From: Calditrichota bacterium
GTDB taxonomy: Bacteria; Calditrichota; Calditrichia; Calditrichales; Calditrichaceae
DNA length: 64,000 nt
Assembly: GCA_013151275.1 (NCBI GenBank)
Contig: JAADIP010000042.1
Location: forward strand, 1-64,000
Direction: 5' to 3'
Shown: positions 17,334 through 26,166 of the stretch, piece by piece
Numbering within the stretch: the first letter of the stretch is position 1
How the letters are laid out: each line of letters starts with the position of its first letter
Program-made: the position numbers and the translations under genes
The notes under the pieces: generated by a model
The model's input: only the letters and a program-made list of their open reading frames with translations
What the model was told of the DNA's origin: nothing
The model's database searches: none

Positions 17334-18176
17334 TTATTGCCGCCCGCACTTATTGAAAACAAAATTTTCTCCGTACCCGTCTTCAACATAATACAAACGG
17401 CAGCGGGCGTTTCCGTCGGAAGAAACCGAACGCATGATAACCTCGGACTTGGTAAAGGGGTAGGAATATTTTGAAGCGATTTTTCGCGCCAGCCGAAGTA
17501 AGCGCCTATTATCAACGGAGTCCGGCACAACAACGTATAAGGCAACTTCGCTCTTGTGCGTTTTCAACTTTTCCAGATAGCCGAAATCCAATACCGGCAA
17601 AGGAATATCCGCAATTCCCAAAGCCGGCAATACAATCTGATCGTAATACTTTGAAGCGCCCGGCTTTATCAGGTTAACGGTTAGTTTACCGGGATAAACT
17701 TTTTCCTGATACAATTTACCGATCTGAGTCGCTAACTTTTTCGCGCGATTGTGATTCGGCTCGTTTAGTTCCAGATAGATTATCTGATAGGGTTTGTTTT
17801 TGTCAATGTAAAGCGATCCTTTAAATCTTGACATGATGCTGTCGTTAAAAGCGGAAGCCATGCGGATTCGGCTTAAATTACGCGGACCCACCAAATCGCT
17901 GCGCACCCAACCGATTTTGCGCTGATCGGTCTGAATCCGGTACCATCCTTTTTTATTATCAAGAATAAAAACTTCGTCGCCGTCCTGAAGTTGACCGATG
18001 ACGGAGTAATTTACCCCGGGTCCGCTTCGCATATTGATGTTTTCTTTAATCACATATTCCGCGCTTAAAGCCGAAGGCGGCGCGGGTTGCTCTTTTTCCG
18101 CAACTTTTTTGGTTATTTTCGGAGTACAGGCAACGGCAATCAATAAAAGCGAAACCCACATCAGGCGAATATGCAT
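17334..18176 (-). CDS. SH3-domain lipoprotein
   Basis: A 280-residue lipoprotein: signal peptide with lipobox AVAC (Cys17), a Pro-rich linker, then a bacterial SH3 domain (about 38-98: NINMRSGPGVNYSVIGQL, GDEVFILDNKKGWYRI, IGWVRSDLV). Such domains usually bind peptidoglycan stem peptides. The remaining 180 residues are alpha/beta and unrecognised, with a motif YQIIYLELNEPNHNRAKKLA. It is expected to sit in the outer or inner membrane facing the periplasm. AAAGGA precedes the ATG at 7 bp. It converges on the FecCD gene. Confidence 0.82.
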   Translation of the reverse strand: MHIRLMWVSLLLIAVACTPKITKKVAEKEQPAPPSALSAEYVIKENINMRSGPGVNYSVIGQLQDGDEVFILDNKKGWYRIQTDQRKIGWVRSDLVGPRNLSRIRMASAFNDSIMSRFKGSLYIDKNKPYQIIYLELNEPNHNRAKKLATQIGKLYQEKVYPGKLTVNLIKPGASKYYDQIVLPALGIADIPLPVLDFGYLEKLKTHKSEVALYVVVPDSVDNRRLLRLARKIASKYSYPFTKSEVIMRSVSSDGNARCRLYYVEDGYGENFVFNKCGRQ

Positions 18177-18501
18177 GGCGCTGTCCTTTCTGAAAAATTT
18201 AAAAGCGAAAACTTAAATAAACGATCCCTCGATTGCAACTATTAAAACAGAAAGAATTAAAGCGCCTTAAAATTCCGTTTTCCATCCGAAAAAACTCCGT
18301 CTTGCAAGATTGTGTTATTTTCAATAATGCCCGAGATGAGAAAAGAATCAACCAAAATTTCAGTCGTGGCGGGTTTAAAGGATTTTATCTTAAAAAAGCA
18401 GAAACGAAATCTGATCCGTTCCTGCAATTATTAATGATACGCGAATTCCTCGGAGGCTTAGCGTTAAAATCAAGCTCCGGTTTTAAGCCGATAGGTTAAG
18501 A
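18177..18501. other. Intergenic stretch, nothing recognised
   Basis: About 325 bp between the lipoprotein promoter side and the end of the YceI gene. An 88-codon plus-strand open frame (18233-18499) has no ribosome site or family resemblance and is not called. No hairpin or repeat stands out. Confidence 0.55.
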
Positions 18502-19092
18502 TTATTTTTGTTGTATGGCTTCGAGGTTAATGTTTATTTTTACCTTGTCGCTGACCACCAGACCGCCGTTGTCCATGGATTTGCTCCAGTTGATCCCGAA
18601 GTCTTTCCGGTTCAGCGAAGCGCTTCCTTCAATTCCGATGCGCACGTTTCCCCAGGGATCGACGATTTTCCCCGTCACCGTGAAAGGAATCTCGATTTTT
18701 TTAGTCACGCCGTGCATGGTCAAATTCCCGACGGCGACATAGTTATCGCCGCGTTTTTCCACGCCGTCGGTTTTAAAAGTAATGGTCTTGAAATTTTCCG
18801 TGTCAAAAAAATCGGCGCTGCGCAGGTGGTTGTCCCGCTTTTCGTTATCGGTGTCGATACTCGCGGCGTTAATTGTTACGTCAGCGCGCGTTTTGGTGGC
18901 GTCGTTATCGTCATAATCGATGGTTCCCGAAAAATCGTTGAACTTACCCGTAACCGTTGCAATGACCATGTGTTTAACCGAAAACGACACTCTCGAATGA
19001 GCGATATCGATGTCATATTTGTCTCCCGCCATAAGAGAACCGGCAAAAAACAAGATCAGCGTCAGATAAAGAAATAATGATTTGGATTGCAT
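18502..19092 (-). CDS. YceI-family periplasmic lipid-binding-like protein
   Basis: A 196-residue exported protein: signal peptide ending SLMAG, then the YceI lipocalin-like barrel (YDIDIAHSRVSFSVKHMVIATVTGKF, the DKRDNHLRS-type block read here as EKRDNHLRSADFFDTENF, and NRKDFGINW near the C-terminus). YceI proteins bind polyisoprenoid chains in the periplasm. AAAGGAGG lies 7 bp before the ATG. The MarR gene lies upstream in the same direction, 130 bp away, and both genes have the same 13-base motif in their upstream regions. Confidence 0.93.
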   Translation of the reverse strand: MQSKSLFLYLTLILFFAGSLMAGDKYDIDIAHSRVSFSVKHMVIATVTGKFNDFSGTIDYDDNDATKTRADVTINAASIDTDNEKRDNHLRSADFFDTENFKTITFKTDGVEKRGDNYVAVGNLTMHGVTKKIEIPFTVTGKIVDPWGNVRIGIEGSASLNRKDFGINWSKSMDNGGLVVSDKVKININLEAIQQK

Positions 19093-19184
19093 AATATGCC
19101 TCCTTTGAATAAATGATTGTCTTCAAATGTTTGCTTTAATTTTCCTTGATTTTATTGAAACGATTTCCGCGCAAAAAAATTCCC

Positions 19185-19206
19185 ATACATTAAATGTATA
19201 AACACA
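19185..19206 (-). promoter_or_regulatory. Palindrome and shared 13-mer upstream of yceI-like gene
   Basis: ATACAT-TAA-ATGTAT (19185-19199) is a perfect 6-bp inverted repeat with a 3-bp spacer. It overlaps the 13-mer ATGTATAAACACA (19194-19206), which recurs upstream of the marR gene at 19707-19719. On the minus strand the motif contains TATACAT, so it could be an operator, a -10 element or both. Confidence 0.5.
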
Positions 19207-19222
19207 TAAACGGCAAAAAAAA

Positions 19223-19672
19223 TTATTCGCGGAATTTGTCAAGCAGTTTATTGAACGTTTTGATCTCTTCGGCGCTCAAATTTTTGAAGCGTTTTGCCCA
19301 GGCGTCCATCGTAACATCGAGTTCGGATAAAAGATCAAGTCCCTTTTTGGTGATAATTACGTCAACAGCCCGGCGGTCGTGTTCGCAAATCCGCCTTTCG
19401 ATTAAACCTTTTAACCTGAGTTTTTCGACCAGCCGCGAGGCGTTGGACATTTTATCCAGCATGCGGTCTTTTAACAGATTCACCGTTGCGGGATTCGGGT
19501 ATTGACCGCGTAAAATGCGCAGGATATTGTATTGCTGGAGAGAGATTCCGTATTCTTTTAATTTTTTTGCGTAATGATAATTCAGCCAGTTCCCGGTATA
19601 GATGATGTTAACGATCAATTTTTCGGATTCGGTTTTAAAGGAGCTGGTTTTAATTTCGTCTTCTAATTTCAT
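19223..19672 (-). CDS. MarR-family transcriptional regulator
   Basis: A 149-residue winged-helix repressor. The core reads LQQYNILRILRGQ, LLKDRMLDKMSNASRLVEKLRLKGLIERR (recognition helix and wing) and CEHDRRAVDVIITKKG, the DxRxxxVxLT-like MarR wing signature. Terminal helices form the dimer interface. The start is the ATG at 19672 with GGGAAA upstream; an upstream in-frame ATG would read through the putative operator. Position and the shared upstream motif suggest it regulates itself and the YceI gene; the ligand is unknown. Confidence 0.88.
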   Translation of the reverse strand: MKLEDEIKTSSFKTESEKLIVNIIYTGNWLNYHYAKKLKEYGISLQQYNILRILRGQYPNPATVNLLKDRMLDKMSNASRLVEKLRLKGLIERRICEHDRRAVDVIITKKGLDLLSELDVTMDAWAKRFKNLSAEEIKTFNKLLDKFRE

Positions 19673-19706
19673 TATTGATTTCCCGATAAATGTACACCGA
19701 CAATAT

Positions 19707-19719
19707 ATGTATAAACACA
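19707..19719 (-). promoter_or_regulatory. Shared 13-mer upstream of marR gene
   Basis: ATGTATAAACACA, identical to 19194-19206, ends 35 bp before the marR start codon. Read on the minus strand it gives TGTGTTTATACAT, with a possible -10 TATACAT. Confidence 0.45.
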
Positions 19720-19720
19720 C

Positions 19721-20155
19721 AATTTTGCAACACCCGCATAAATTAACTTCCGGGCACGGGTAAAAGCCTTGCTGTCGCTGCCGCGAAGAGTAGATTCAAT
19801 TTTCGGAAGCGCAAAAATGAATAGGCTTATTTTTTAGCTTATGAAAAGGCTGAAACCGCAAACTGGCAGAAAAATTAAATTCCCGCGTATGAATTTGATT
19901 GGGAATCGGTCGGCTGATCCTGTTGTTTTTCGATGATTTAACATTTTAAAACCGGGATAATTGTGCCGGATTTATTTTAGTTACGGAGATAAACAGCATA
20001 TTTGTAACAAATTAGCCTTGCCTTAAAGGTGAATATCTGAAAACAACGAGCCGCTATTTTTAAAATTTTTTGGAATAATTATCAAAAATATCTAATTTTA
20101 ATAAAAAGTTAGAATTAAAGCATTCTTTTGAATAGATTAAAATAAAGGAAGATTT
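19721..20155. other. AT-rich divergent intergenic region between marR and argR
   Basis: About 435 bp, increasingly AT-rich toward argR. GAAT and ATTC half sites separated by six bases (20112-20125) lie about 30 bp upstream of argR, but ARG boxes normally have four bases between them, so this is not called as an operator. No gene was seen. Confidence 0.5.
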
Positions 20156-20602
20156 ATGCACAACAAACTTTTACGACAAGCAAAAATTAAAGAAATTGTT
20201 ACCACGCAGGTTGTTTCAAGTCAGGAAGATTTACTTGAAAAATTGCGCACCGAAGGATTCGAAGTTACGCAGGCTACGTTGTCCAGGGATTTACATGAAA
20301 TGAATATCATCCGTATTCCCCATGAAGAAGGTTATAAATACATTCTCCATCAGGCTGAGAATTCTCAGGCTATTGCACATATCATCGGAATGGAGATCGT
20401 AAATGTGATGAACAATGAGTGCATGGTTGTGGTTAAAACTATGCCCGGTCGGGCTCAGGGAGTTGCTGTTTATCTGGATCGTCTTGGCGACAGCCATATT
20501 TTGGGAACGGTAGCCGGAGACGATACTATTTTTGTTGTGCCCGATAATCAGAAAAACATTTCGACGATTGTCAAGCAGATCCAGGGAATTATGGCAAAAT
20601 AA
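20156..20602 (+). CDS. argR: Arginine repressor
   Basis: A 148-residue regulator: N-terminal winged helix (residues 1-70; IVSSQEDLLEKL-like region and TQATLSRDLHEM recognition helix) and a C-terminal oligomerisation/arginine-binding domain (80-148) with the hallmark GTVAGDDTIFVV. It is expected to form a hexamer that represses arginine synthesis genes when arginine is bound. AAAGGAAG precedes the ATG. No arginine genes lie in the window, so it acts elsewhere. Confidence 0.94.
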   Translation: MHNKLLRQAKIKEIVTTQVVSSQEDLLEKLRTEGFEVTQATLSRDLHEMNIIRIPHEEGYKYILHQAENSQAIAHIIGMEIVNVMNNECMVVVKTMPGRAQGVAVYLDRLGDSHILGTVAGDDTIFVVPDNQKNISTIVKQIQGIMAK

Positions 20603-20708
20603 GAACGGTTCTAACCAATTATCAGTCAAATTTGCTTGTGACTTTTGAACCGATGTAAATTATGCGTTTTAGAAAGATATTATGATGAGATTGATCAGGG
20701 AGAGCTGA

Positions 20709-23315
20709 TTGAAAGACCCGAGGATTGAAAAAATTTTATTAAAAAGCCTGTTACCCGCGGTATTAAAACCAGGCAGATACATAGGTAATGAGCTGAATAC
20801 TGTTCACAAAGATATTAAAAAAATTAAAAGTCATGTCGCCCTTGCTTTCCCCGATGTTTATGAGATCGGTATGTCTTATATCGGCTTTCAGCTTCTTTAT
20901 CATATTTTAAATCAACGGCGCGATATTTGGGCGGAAAGAGTTTTTGCTCCGTGGCACGATATGGAAGAACGTCTCCGTAAATTCAAGGTTCCTCTTTACG
21001 GACTCGAATCGTTCACGCCGCTTTCGGAATTTGACGTAATCGGTTTTACGCTTCAATACGAACTGACCTACACAAATATTCTGAACATGTTAAATTTGGG
21101 GGGAATACCGGTGTGGTCGTCGGAGCGCGGAGAAGACGACCCTTTTATTATTGCGGGCGGTCCCTGCAGCTGTAATCCCGAGCCTTGTGCCGATTTTATC
21201 GACGCCTTTTTGATCGGCGACGGAGAAGAAGCCGCGGTTGAAATAATAGATGCGGTCCGCCGCGGCAGGGAAAATAAGAAATCCCGCGAAGAAATCTTAT
21301 TCGATCTGTGCCGGATTCAGGGCGTGTATGTGCCCCGTTTTTACGAACCCGTTTACGATGAAAAAGGCGTTCTGCTGGAAATCCGACCAACAATCAAGGG
21401 AGCGCCTGCGGTAATCAGAACGCGTTTGGTAAGCGAATTAAAAGCGGATTTCTATCCCGACAAACCCATTATTCCCCTTATTGAGGTAACTCACGATCGG
21501 CTTTCGCTCGAGGTAATGCGGGGATGCACCGAGGGCTGCAGGTTTTGTAATGCGGGAATGATCTATCGCCCCGTGCGGGAGCGCGATCAAAACGATGTGC
21601 TTAAACAAATGCAGGAGGGACTGGCAAATAGCGGATACAACGAGGTTTCGTTTTTATCTTTATCGATTTCGGATTATTCGCAATTGACCGAACTAATGCT
21701 TGAAAGCAGACGCGCGTTGCAAAACACACAGGTCAGCGTGTCTTTTCCGTCGATGCGTCTCGATAGTTTTAGCGAGCAGATCGCCGATTTTGTCGCTCAG
21801 GTCCGTAAATCCGGTTTTACGTTTGCCCCGGAAGCCGGAAGCGAGCGATTACGACGGGTGATAAACAAAAACATTACAGAGGAGGATTTGTTTAAATCTG
21901 TTGAAATCGCTTTAAAAAACGGATGGAAGTTAATTAAGTTCTATTTTATGATCGGGCTTCCCACGGAAACCGATGAGGATGTGCTTGAGATTGCTCATCT
22001 TATGAATCGTCTGGTAAAAATGAGCAAGCAATACGGAAAGGCGCAGTTTAATGTGTCCGTTTCGCCTTTTTCGCCCAAAGCCCACACGCCGTTTCAATGG
22101 GAGCGGCAAAATTCGATTGAAGAAATCTGGCACAAAATCGACCTTTTAAAGCCGCATCTTCAAAAACAGCGCCGGATACGATTAACGTGGCGGGATCCGG
22201 ACGTCTCTTTTTTGGAGGGCATTCTGGGACGCGCCGACAGGCGGATGGGTAGAGTTATTTATGATGTGTGGAAAAACGGCGGAAAATTTGACGGCTGGGC
22301 GGAGCATTTTAAATTTGATTTATGGAAGCAGGTGTTAAAAAGCCACGGCTATTCGTGGGAAAAGCTGACCGCGGAAATTCCCGAAGACGCCTGTTTGCCC
22401 TGGGATCATATTGACAAGGGCGTCACTAAAAATTTTCTACTTAAAGAGCGAACAAGAGCTTACAAGGAACAGGTAAGCCCGGATTGCAAATCAGATAAGT
22501 GTTTGGCGTGCGGTCTGCAACGCAAAGGGGTGTTTGCCGAACTTGTGGATTGTTACAAAAAAGTTCACGAAAATGTTAAGCCGCTGTCGGTCGAAAAAAC
22601 ATCGTCCGGTAGCGGTAAATCGCCGGCGCCGCAAAGCGCCGAAAATACTTCCGTCCGTTTCAGGGTTCAGTTCAAAAAAGAGGGCTATGCGTCTTTCTTA
22701 TCTCATCTTGACCTGGTGCGGGTGTTTGAACGTGTTTTCAGAAGAGCGGGAGTCCCTCTGGTTTATAGCCAGGGATTTAATCCGCGCCCTAAAATTTCAT
22801 TCGGGCAGCCGCTTGCTTTGGGTATTAAAAGCAAGGCTGAGTTTTTTGATATCGAGATCAGTGCCGACTACGGCGGAGATCTGAAAACGCAGGTCAATCC
22901 GTATCTACCGGAGGGATTGAAAATTCTCCGCGTGTGTCCGATCAAAAGCAAAACGTCGTCGCTTTCTCAGGCTATCAATGTTTCGGAATATGAAATTATC
23001 ATGGACGGCTCGGATGTTTCGCTAAAACAGATTGATCAGACAATCGGCAAAATCCGTCGCAGTCCCACGCTTGTGATTCAGCGTCAAAGAAAAGGCGATC
23101 TCAAATCAATCGATATTCGTCCGTTTATCGATTCGATCCACCGCCGGGGCAGGCGTCTGATCGTCAGGACAAAGAGCGTTGACCGGCGTTCGCTGCGAAT
23201 CGACGATTTTTTGAAAGTTCTGTTCAAACACTCTGAGCAAATCGATGTGATTCGCAAACGCCAGTTAATCAGGTCAGGTAAGGAAGAAAAAACACCCCTT
23301 GAAGTACTTTCCTGA
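20709..23315 (+). CDS. Radical SAM protein, fused TIGR03960-TIGR03936 (DUF2344)
   Basis: An 868-residue fusion. The N-terminal part (about 1-230) resembles a B12-binding-like domain. The radical SAM core has the cluster cysteines C273, C277 and C280 (MRGCTEGCRFCNAG). A short CLACGLQ segment (about 600) leads into a C-terminal DUF2344 domain (650-868; FRVQFKKEGYASFLSHLDLVR, SQGFNPRPKISFG). In many bacteria the two parts are separate neighbouring genes next to rng and rplU; here they are one polypeptide. A role in RNA or ribosome modification is suspected from context but unproven. The start is TTG at 20709 with AGGGAG six bases upstream. Confidence 0.92.
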   Translation: MKDPRIEKILLKSLLPAVLKPGRYIGNELNTVHKDIKKIKSHVALAFPDVYEIGMSYIGFQLLYHILNQRRDIWAERVFAPWHDMEERLRKFKVPLYGLESFTPLSEFDVIGFTLQYELTYTNILNMLNLGGIPVWSSERGEDDPFIIAGGPCSCNPEPCADFIDAFLIGDGEEAAVEIIDAVRRGRENKKSREEILFDLCRIQGVYVPRFYEPVYDEKGVLLEIRPTIKGAPAVIRTRLVSELKADFYPDKPIIPLIEVTHDRLSLEVMRGCTEGCRFCNAGMIYRPVRERDQNDVLKQMQEGLANSGYNEVSFLSLSISDYSQLTELMLESRRALQNTQVSVSFPSMRLDSFSEQIADFVAQVRKSGFTFAPEAGSERLRRVINKNITEEDLFKSVEIALKNGWKLIKFYFMIGLPTETDEDVLEIAHLMNRLVKMSKQYGKAQFNVSVSPFSPKAHTPFQWERQNSIEEIWHKIDLLKPHLQKQRRIRLTWRDPDVSFLEGILGRADRRMGRVIYDVWKNGGKFDGWAEHFKFDLWKQVLKSHGYSWEKLTAEIPEDACLPWDHIDKGVTKNFLLKERTRAYKEQVSPDCKSDKCLACGLQRKGVFAELVDCYKKVHENVKPLSVEKTSSGSGKSPAPQSAENTSVRFRVQFKKEGYASFLSHLDLVRVFERVFRRAGVPLVYSQGFNPRPKISFGQPLALGIKSKAEFFDIEISADYGGDLKTQVNPYLPEGLKILRVCPIKSKTSSLSQAINVSEYEIIMDGSDVSLKQIDQTIGKIRRSPTLVIQRQRKGDLKSIDIRPFIDSIHRRGRRLIVRTKSVDRRSLRIDDFLKVLFKHSEQIDVIRKRQLIRSGKEEKTPLEVLS

Positions 23316-23421
23316 ACGCTCGGGTAAATTTAAATTTTTATTAATCCTCCTCTGAAATTACATTTTAACATGAACACTGTTAAATGATGAATTATTACGA
23401 AGAAATAACAGGAAAACAACC

Positions 23422-24954
23422 ATGACTAAAGAGATTATAATTAATGCTACAAACGAAGAGACCAGAATAGCAATTTTAGAAGATTCCAAACTCGTAGAAT
23501 TATTTGTGGAACGACCCGAATACGAACGTATGGTCGGGGATATTTACAAAGGCAGAGTAAGCCGGGTTCTTCCCGGCATGCAGGCTGCTTTTATCGACAT
23601 CGGGCACGAACAAAACGCCTTTTTACATTTTGCCGATTTTGATACTTCGTACCTTGATTATTTTGTTGATTACGAAGATGAAGAACACATCGATAAAGAC
23701 CATTACAATTCGGAACGGAATTTTAACGTTTACCGCGATCTGAAAAAAGATCAGGATATTCTGGTCCAGATTATCAAAGAACCGATCGGTTCCAAAGGAT
23801 GCAGAGTTACCTCGGGCATCGCTTTGCCGGGACGGTTTCTGGTGCTGATTCCCGGTAAGCGGCATATCGGTATTTCCAGAAAAATTCAGAATCCCAAAGA
23901 ACGCAAGCGTTTGCGGGATATTGCCCGACAAATTATCCCGCCGCATTTCGGGTTGATTATTCGAACCGTGGCGGAAGGCAAACCCGATAAGGTAATCAAA
24001 AGAGATCTGAATAATTTGCTGAACACCTGGCGCAAAATCGAACGTAAAATAAAGCGCCAGAAAGCCCCGGTGTTGTTGTACAAAGACATGGCTATGGCTT
24101 CCAGCATCATCCGCGATCTTTTTACCGCCGACGTTGACCGCGTTGTTGTGGATTCACGTAAATTGATGCGCGAACTGGTCTCTTATATTAAAGATGTCGC
24201 TCCTCAATTGAAGGACAAAATTTCCTATTATAAAGGAATGTTGCCCATTTTCGATAAATTTAATATCGAAAAAGAAATAGAAAAGATGGGTAACAGCAAG
24301 GTCTGGCTGAAAAACGGCGCCTATATTGTTGTTGAACCGACCGAGGCGCTGGTTTCCATTGATGTGAACAGCGGCAAATTCATCGGTAAAAAAGACCATG
24401 AAACAAATTCGTTAAGGATCAATCTGGAGGCGGCGCGCGAAATCGCCCGTCAGACGCGCTTAAGAGATCTCGGCGGAATTATTGTAATTGATTTCATCGA
24501 CATGGTGGAAGAAGAAAATAAAAAGAAGATCTACAACGAATTAAAGAGAGAATTTAACAAAGATCGATCCATCACAAAAATTCAGGACATGAGCCGTTTC
24601 GGATTAATTGAAATGACAAGGCAGCGTGTAAGACCGCCCGTTCTTTTAAGTCTAAAAGATAGCTGTCCCACCTGCCACGGAACCGGTCTTGTGCCCACAA
24701 TTCACGCGGTGGTCGGAGATATCGAAAGATGGATTCAACGTTATCGCTCTACGCACGGGGACCGCAGAATAACAATCCATGTTCGCCCGGACGTTTATTC
24801 CTACATGAAAAAGGGCACCTACAATCCGTTGCTTAAGCTGATGTGGAAATATTGGATTAAAATAAGATTGATCCCGGATGAGAATTTACCGATCGGTTCT
24901 TTTGCGGTTTACGACAAGGATGACAAAAAGCGAATAGATGAAGGATTAAAATAG
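23422..24954 (+). CDS. rng: Ribonuclease G/E family endoribonuclease
   Basis: A 510-residue RNase G-like enzyme that cleaves single-stranded RNA near 5' ends, in rRNA maturation and mRNA decay. An S1 domain (about 35-130) is followed by the DNase I-like catalytic domain with Asp314 (SIDVNSGKF) and Asp357 (VIDFIDM), spaced exactly as D303 and D346 of E. coli RNase E. The zinc-link C415-P-T-C418 then occurs at the expected distance. The long degradosome scaffold tail of RNase E is absent. It precedes rplU by 77 bp, a conserved arrangement. Confidence 0.94.
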   Translation: MTKEIIINATNEETRIAILEDSKLVELFVERPEYERMVGDIYKGRVSRVLPGMQAAFIDIGHEQNAFLHFADFDTSYLDYFVDYEDEEHIDKDHYNSERNFNVYRDLKKDQDILVQIIKEPIGSKGCRVTSGIALPGRFLVLIPGKRHIGISRKIQNPKERKRLRDIARQIIPPHFGLIIRTVAEGKPDKVIKRDLNNLLNTWRKIERKIKRQKAPVLLYKDMAMASSIIRDLFTADVDRVVVDSRKLMRELVSYIKDVAPQLKDKISYYKGMLPIFDKFNIEKEIEKMGNSKVWLKNGAYIVVEPTEALVSIDVNSGKFIGKKDHETNSLRINLEAAREIARQTRLRDLGGIIVIDFIDMVEEENKKKIYNELKREFNKDRSITKIQDMSRFGLIEMTRQRVRPPVLLSLKDSCPTCHGTGLVPTIHAVVGDIERWIQRYRSTHGDRRITIHVRPDVYSYMKKGTYNPLLKLMWKYWIKIRLIPDENLPIGSFAVYDKDDKKRIDEGLK

Positions 24955-24955
24955 T

Positions 24956-24984
24956 TTGACAATTCTATGAAATGTATTTAAATT
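24956..24984 (+). promoter_or_regulatory. Putative rplU promoter
   Basis: TTGACA at 24956-24961, 17-bp spacer, TAAATT at 24979-24984, about 47 bp upstream of rplU. The -35 box begins two bases after the rng stop codon. The rplM promoter has the same -10 hexamer and spacer. Confidence 0.6.
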
Positions 24985-25031
24985 AATTGATCGATTTTTT
25001 ATGGAATTAACATAGTCTTAGGAGTAATAGC

Positions 25032-25406
25032 ATGTACGCTGTTGTAGAAATAGCAGGGCAACAATTCCGAGTAGAGCAAGATAAAAATATTAAGGTGCCT
25101 TTATTGCACGAAGAGCCGGGGAAAAAGGTCACTTTGGATCGTGTTCTTTTTTATACCGATGCAAAGGGAAAGCATCATCTGGGCACGCCGCTTGTTAAGA
25201 ATGTAAAAGTGGAAGCCAAGGTGGTTGAACACGGACGCGATAAAAAAGTAATCGTTTTTAAGAAAAAACGTCGTAAAGGCTACCGGGTAAAAAACGGACA
25301 TCGCCAGCATTTTACGCTCTTGCGTATTGAGAAAATCGCAACCACAAGAGCCAAAAAAGCAACTGCTCCAAAAGCAGAAGAAACCGGCGAGGCAAAGGAG
25401 GAATAG
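25032..25406 (+). CDS. rplU: 50S ribosomal protein L21
   Basis: A 124-residue L21: [25 protein letters not shown] at the N-terminus and the rRNA-binding [25 protein letters not shown] near residue 100. About 20 residues beyond the usual length form an Ala/Lys/Glu-rich tail. It binds 23S rRNA in the large subunit. The tail end carries the ribosome site for rpmA, one base after the stop. Confidence 0.97.
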   Translation: MYAVVEIAGQQFRVEQDKNIKVPLLHEEPGKKVTLDRVLFYTDAKGKHHLGTPLVKNVKVEAKVVEHGRDKKVIVFKKKRRKGYRVKNGHRQHFTLLRIEKIATTRAKKATAPKAEETGEAKEE

Positions 25407-25407
25407 C

Positions 25408-25671
25408 ATGGCACATAAAAAAGGTGTTGGAAGTTCCAGAAACGGGCGCGAAAGTCATTCCAAGCGCCTTGGCGTAAAGACCTTTGGCGGACAATTCGTG
25501 ACCGCAGGATCGATAATTATACGTCAGCGCGGCACAAAAATCCATCCGGGCGAAAATGTGGGCAAAGGCGGAGACGACACTCTTTTTGCCAAAGTGGATG
25601 GTTATGTGACATTCGAGCGCAAAGACCGCAGTCGTAAAAAAGTAAGCGTTTATCCGAAAACGGTAAACTAA
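25408..25671 (+). CDS. rpmA: 50S ribosomal protein L27
   Basis: An 87-residue L27: [24 protein letters not shown], then [22 protein letters not shown] and [16 protein letters not shown]. The flexible N-terminus reaches the peptidyl transferase centre. There is no extra N-terminal leader of the kind cleaved in Firmicutes. AAAGGAGG lies within the end of rplU. It is cotranscribed with rplU. Confidence 0.97.
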   Translation: MAHKKGVGSSRNGRESHSKRLGVKTFGGQFVTAGSIIIRQRGTKIHPGENVGKGGDDTLFAKVDGYVTFERKDRSRKKVSVYPKTVN

Positions 25672-25731
25672 TTTAAAACAGCTTATGTGATTATCAAATG
25701 CCCTGTGTTTAACCATAAAAGAGGTGCGCAA

Positions 25732-25920
25732 ATGCAAAAAAATGTTGGCGGTTTCGACAAATGGTTCCGAATTATTCTCGGAATTGTTCTGTTAGCGCTG
25801 GTTTTTATCGGGCCACAAACCCCATGGGGTTGGCTCGGGCTTATTCCTTTGGCAACCGGTTTGTTTAATTTTTGTCCCCTTTACCTTCTGTTTAAGGTAA
25901 ATACTCATAAGGGAAATTAG
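25732..25920 (+). CDS. DUF2892 (YgaP-like) small membrane protein
   Basis: A 62-residue protein with two transmembrane helices. It fits DUF2892: KNVGGFDKWFRIILGIVLLAL, then GWLGLIPLATGLFNFCPLYLLF. The conserved Cys in NFCPLY is typical of the family, which is found alone or fused to rhodanese domains; its function is unknown. The ATG at 25732 is preceded by AGAGGTG. It lies 60 bp after rpmA and before a strong terminator, so it is likely the last gene of that operon. Confidence 0.85.
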   Translation: MQKNVGGFDKWFRIILGIVLLALVFIGPQTPWGWLGLIPLATGLFNFCPLYLLFKVNTHKGN

Positions 25921-25953
25921 CGCTAATATAGTCCGAATCCCTCCTTTAGATTT

Positions 25954-25993
25954 AAGTGTAGATGGTTAAGACAACTATCTGCACTTTTTTTTT
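25954..25993 (+). terminator. Strong intrinsic terminator ending the rplU-rpmA operon
   Basis: A 14-bp stem (arm 1 at 25954-25967, arm 2 at 25973-25986, with two G-T pairs) and a 5-base loop, followed by a nine-T run at 25985-25993. Confidence 0.88.
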
Positions 25994-26166
25994 ACTGACA
26001 AGGATTTTGTTTGTCGGCGCCTTGAAAGAAAATATACTGCGGGCAATTTGAAAGTTTTGATCGACTCTTTCTTTGTAGTAGATGAAAATTTTCTTATCTT
26101 ACAGCGTTTGTTTTGAAAGGAAAAAAACACGGCGGAAATTTGTATCTAAACTCAAAGAGGAGTGAA

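Noticed and set aside
18233-18499. 88-codon plus-strand frame in the gap before the YceI gene
   Set aside because: No ribosome site, non-ATG start and no recognisable protein features.
18508-19077. 189-codon plus-strand frame opposite the YceI gene
   Set aside because: Fully antisense to a clear YceI protein with signal peptide and strong ribosome site; the antisense product looks like no family.
20112-20125. ARG-box-like GAAT/ATTC half sites upstream of argR
   Set aside because: The spacing is six bases instead of four and only one such site is present, so it is too weak to call.
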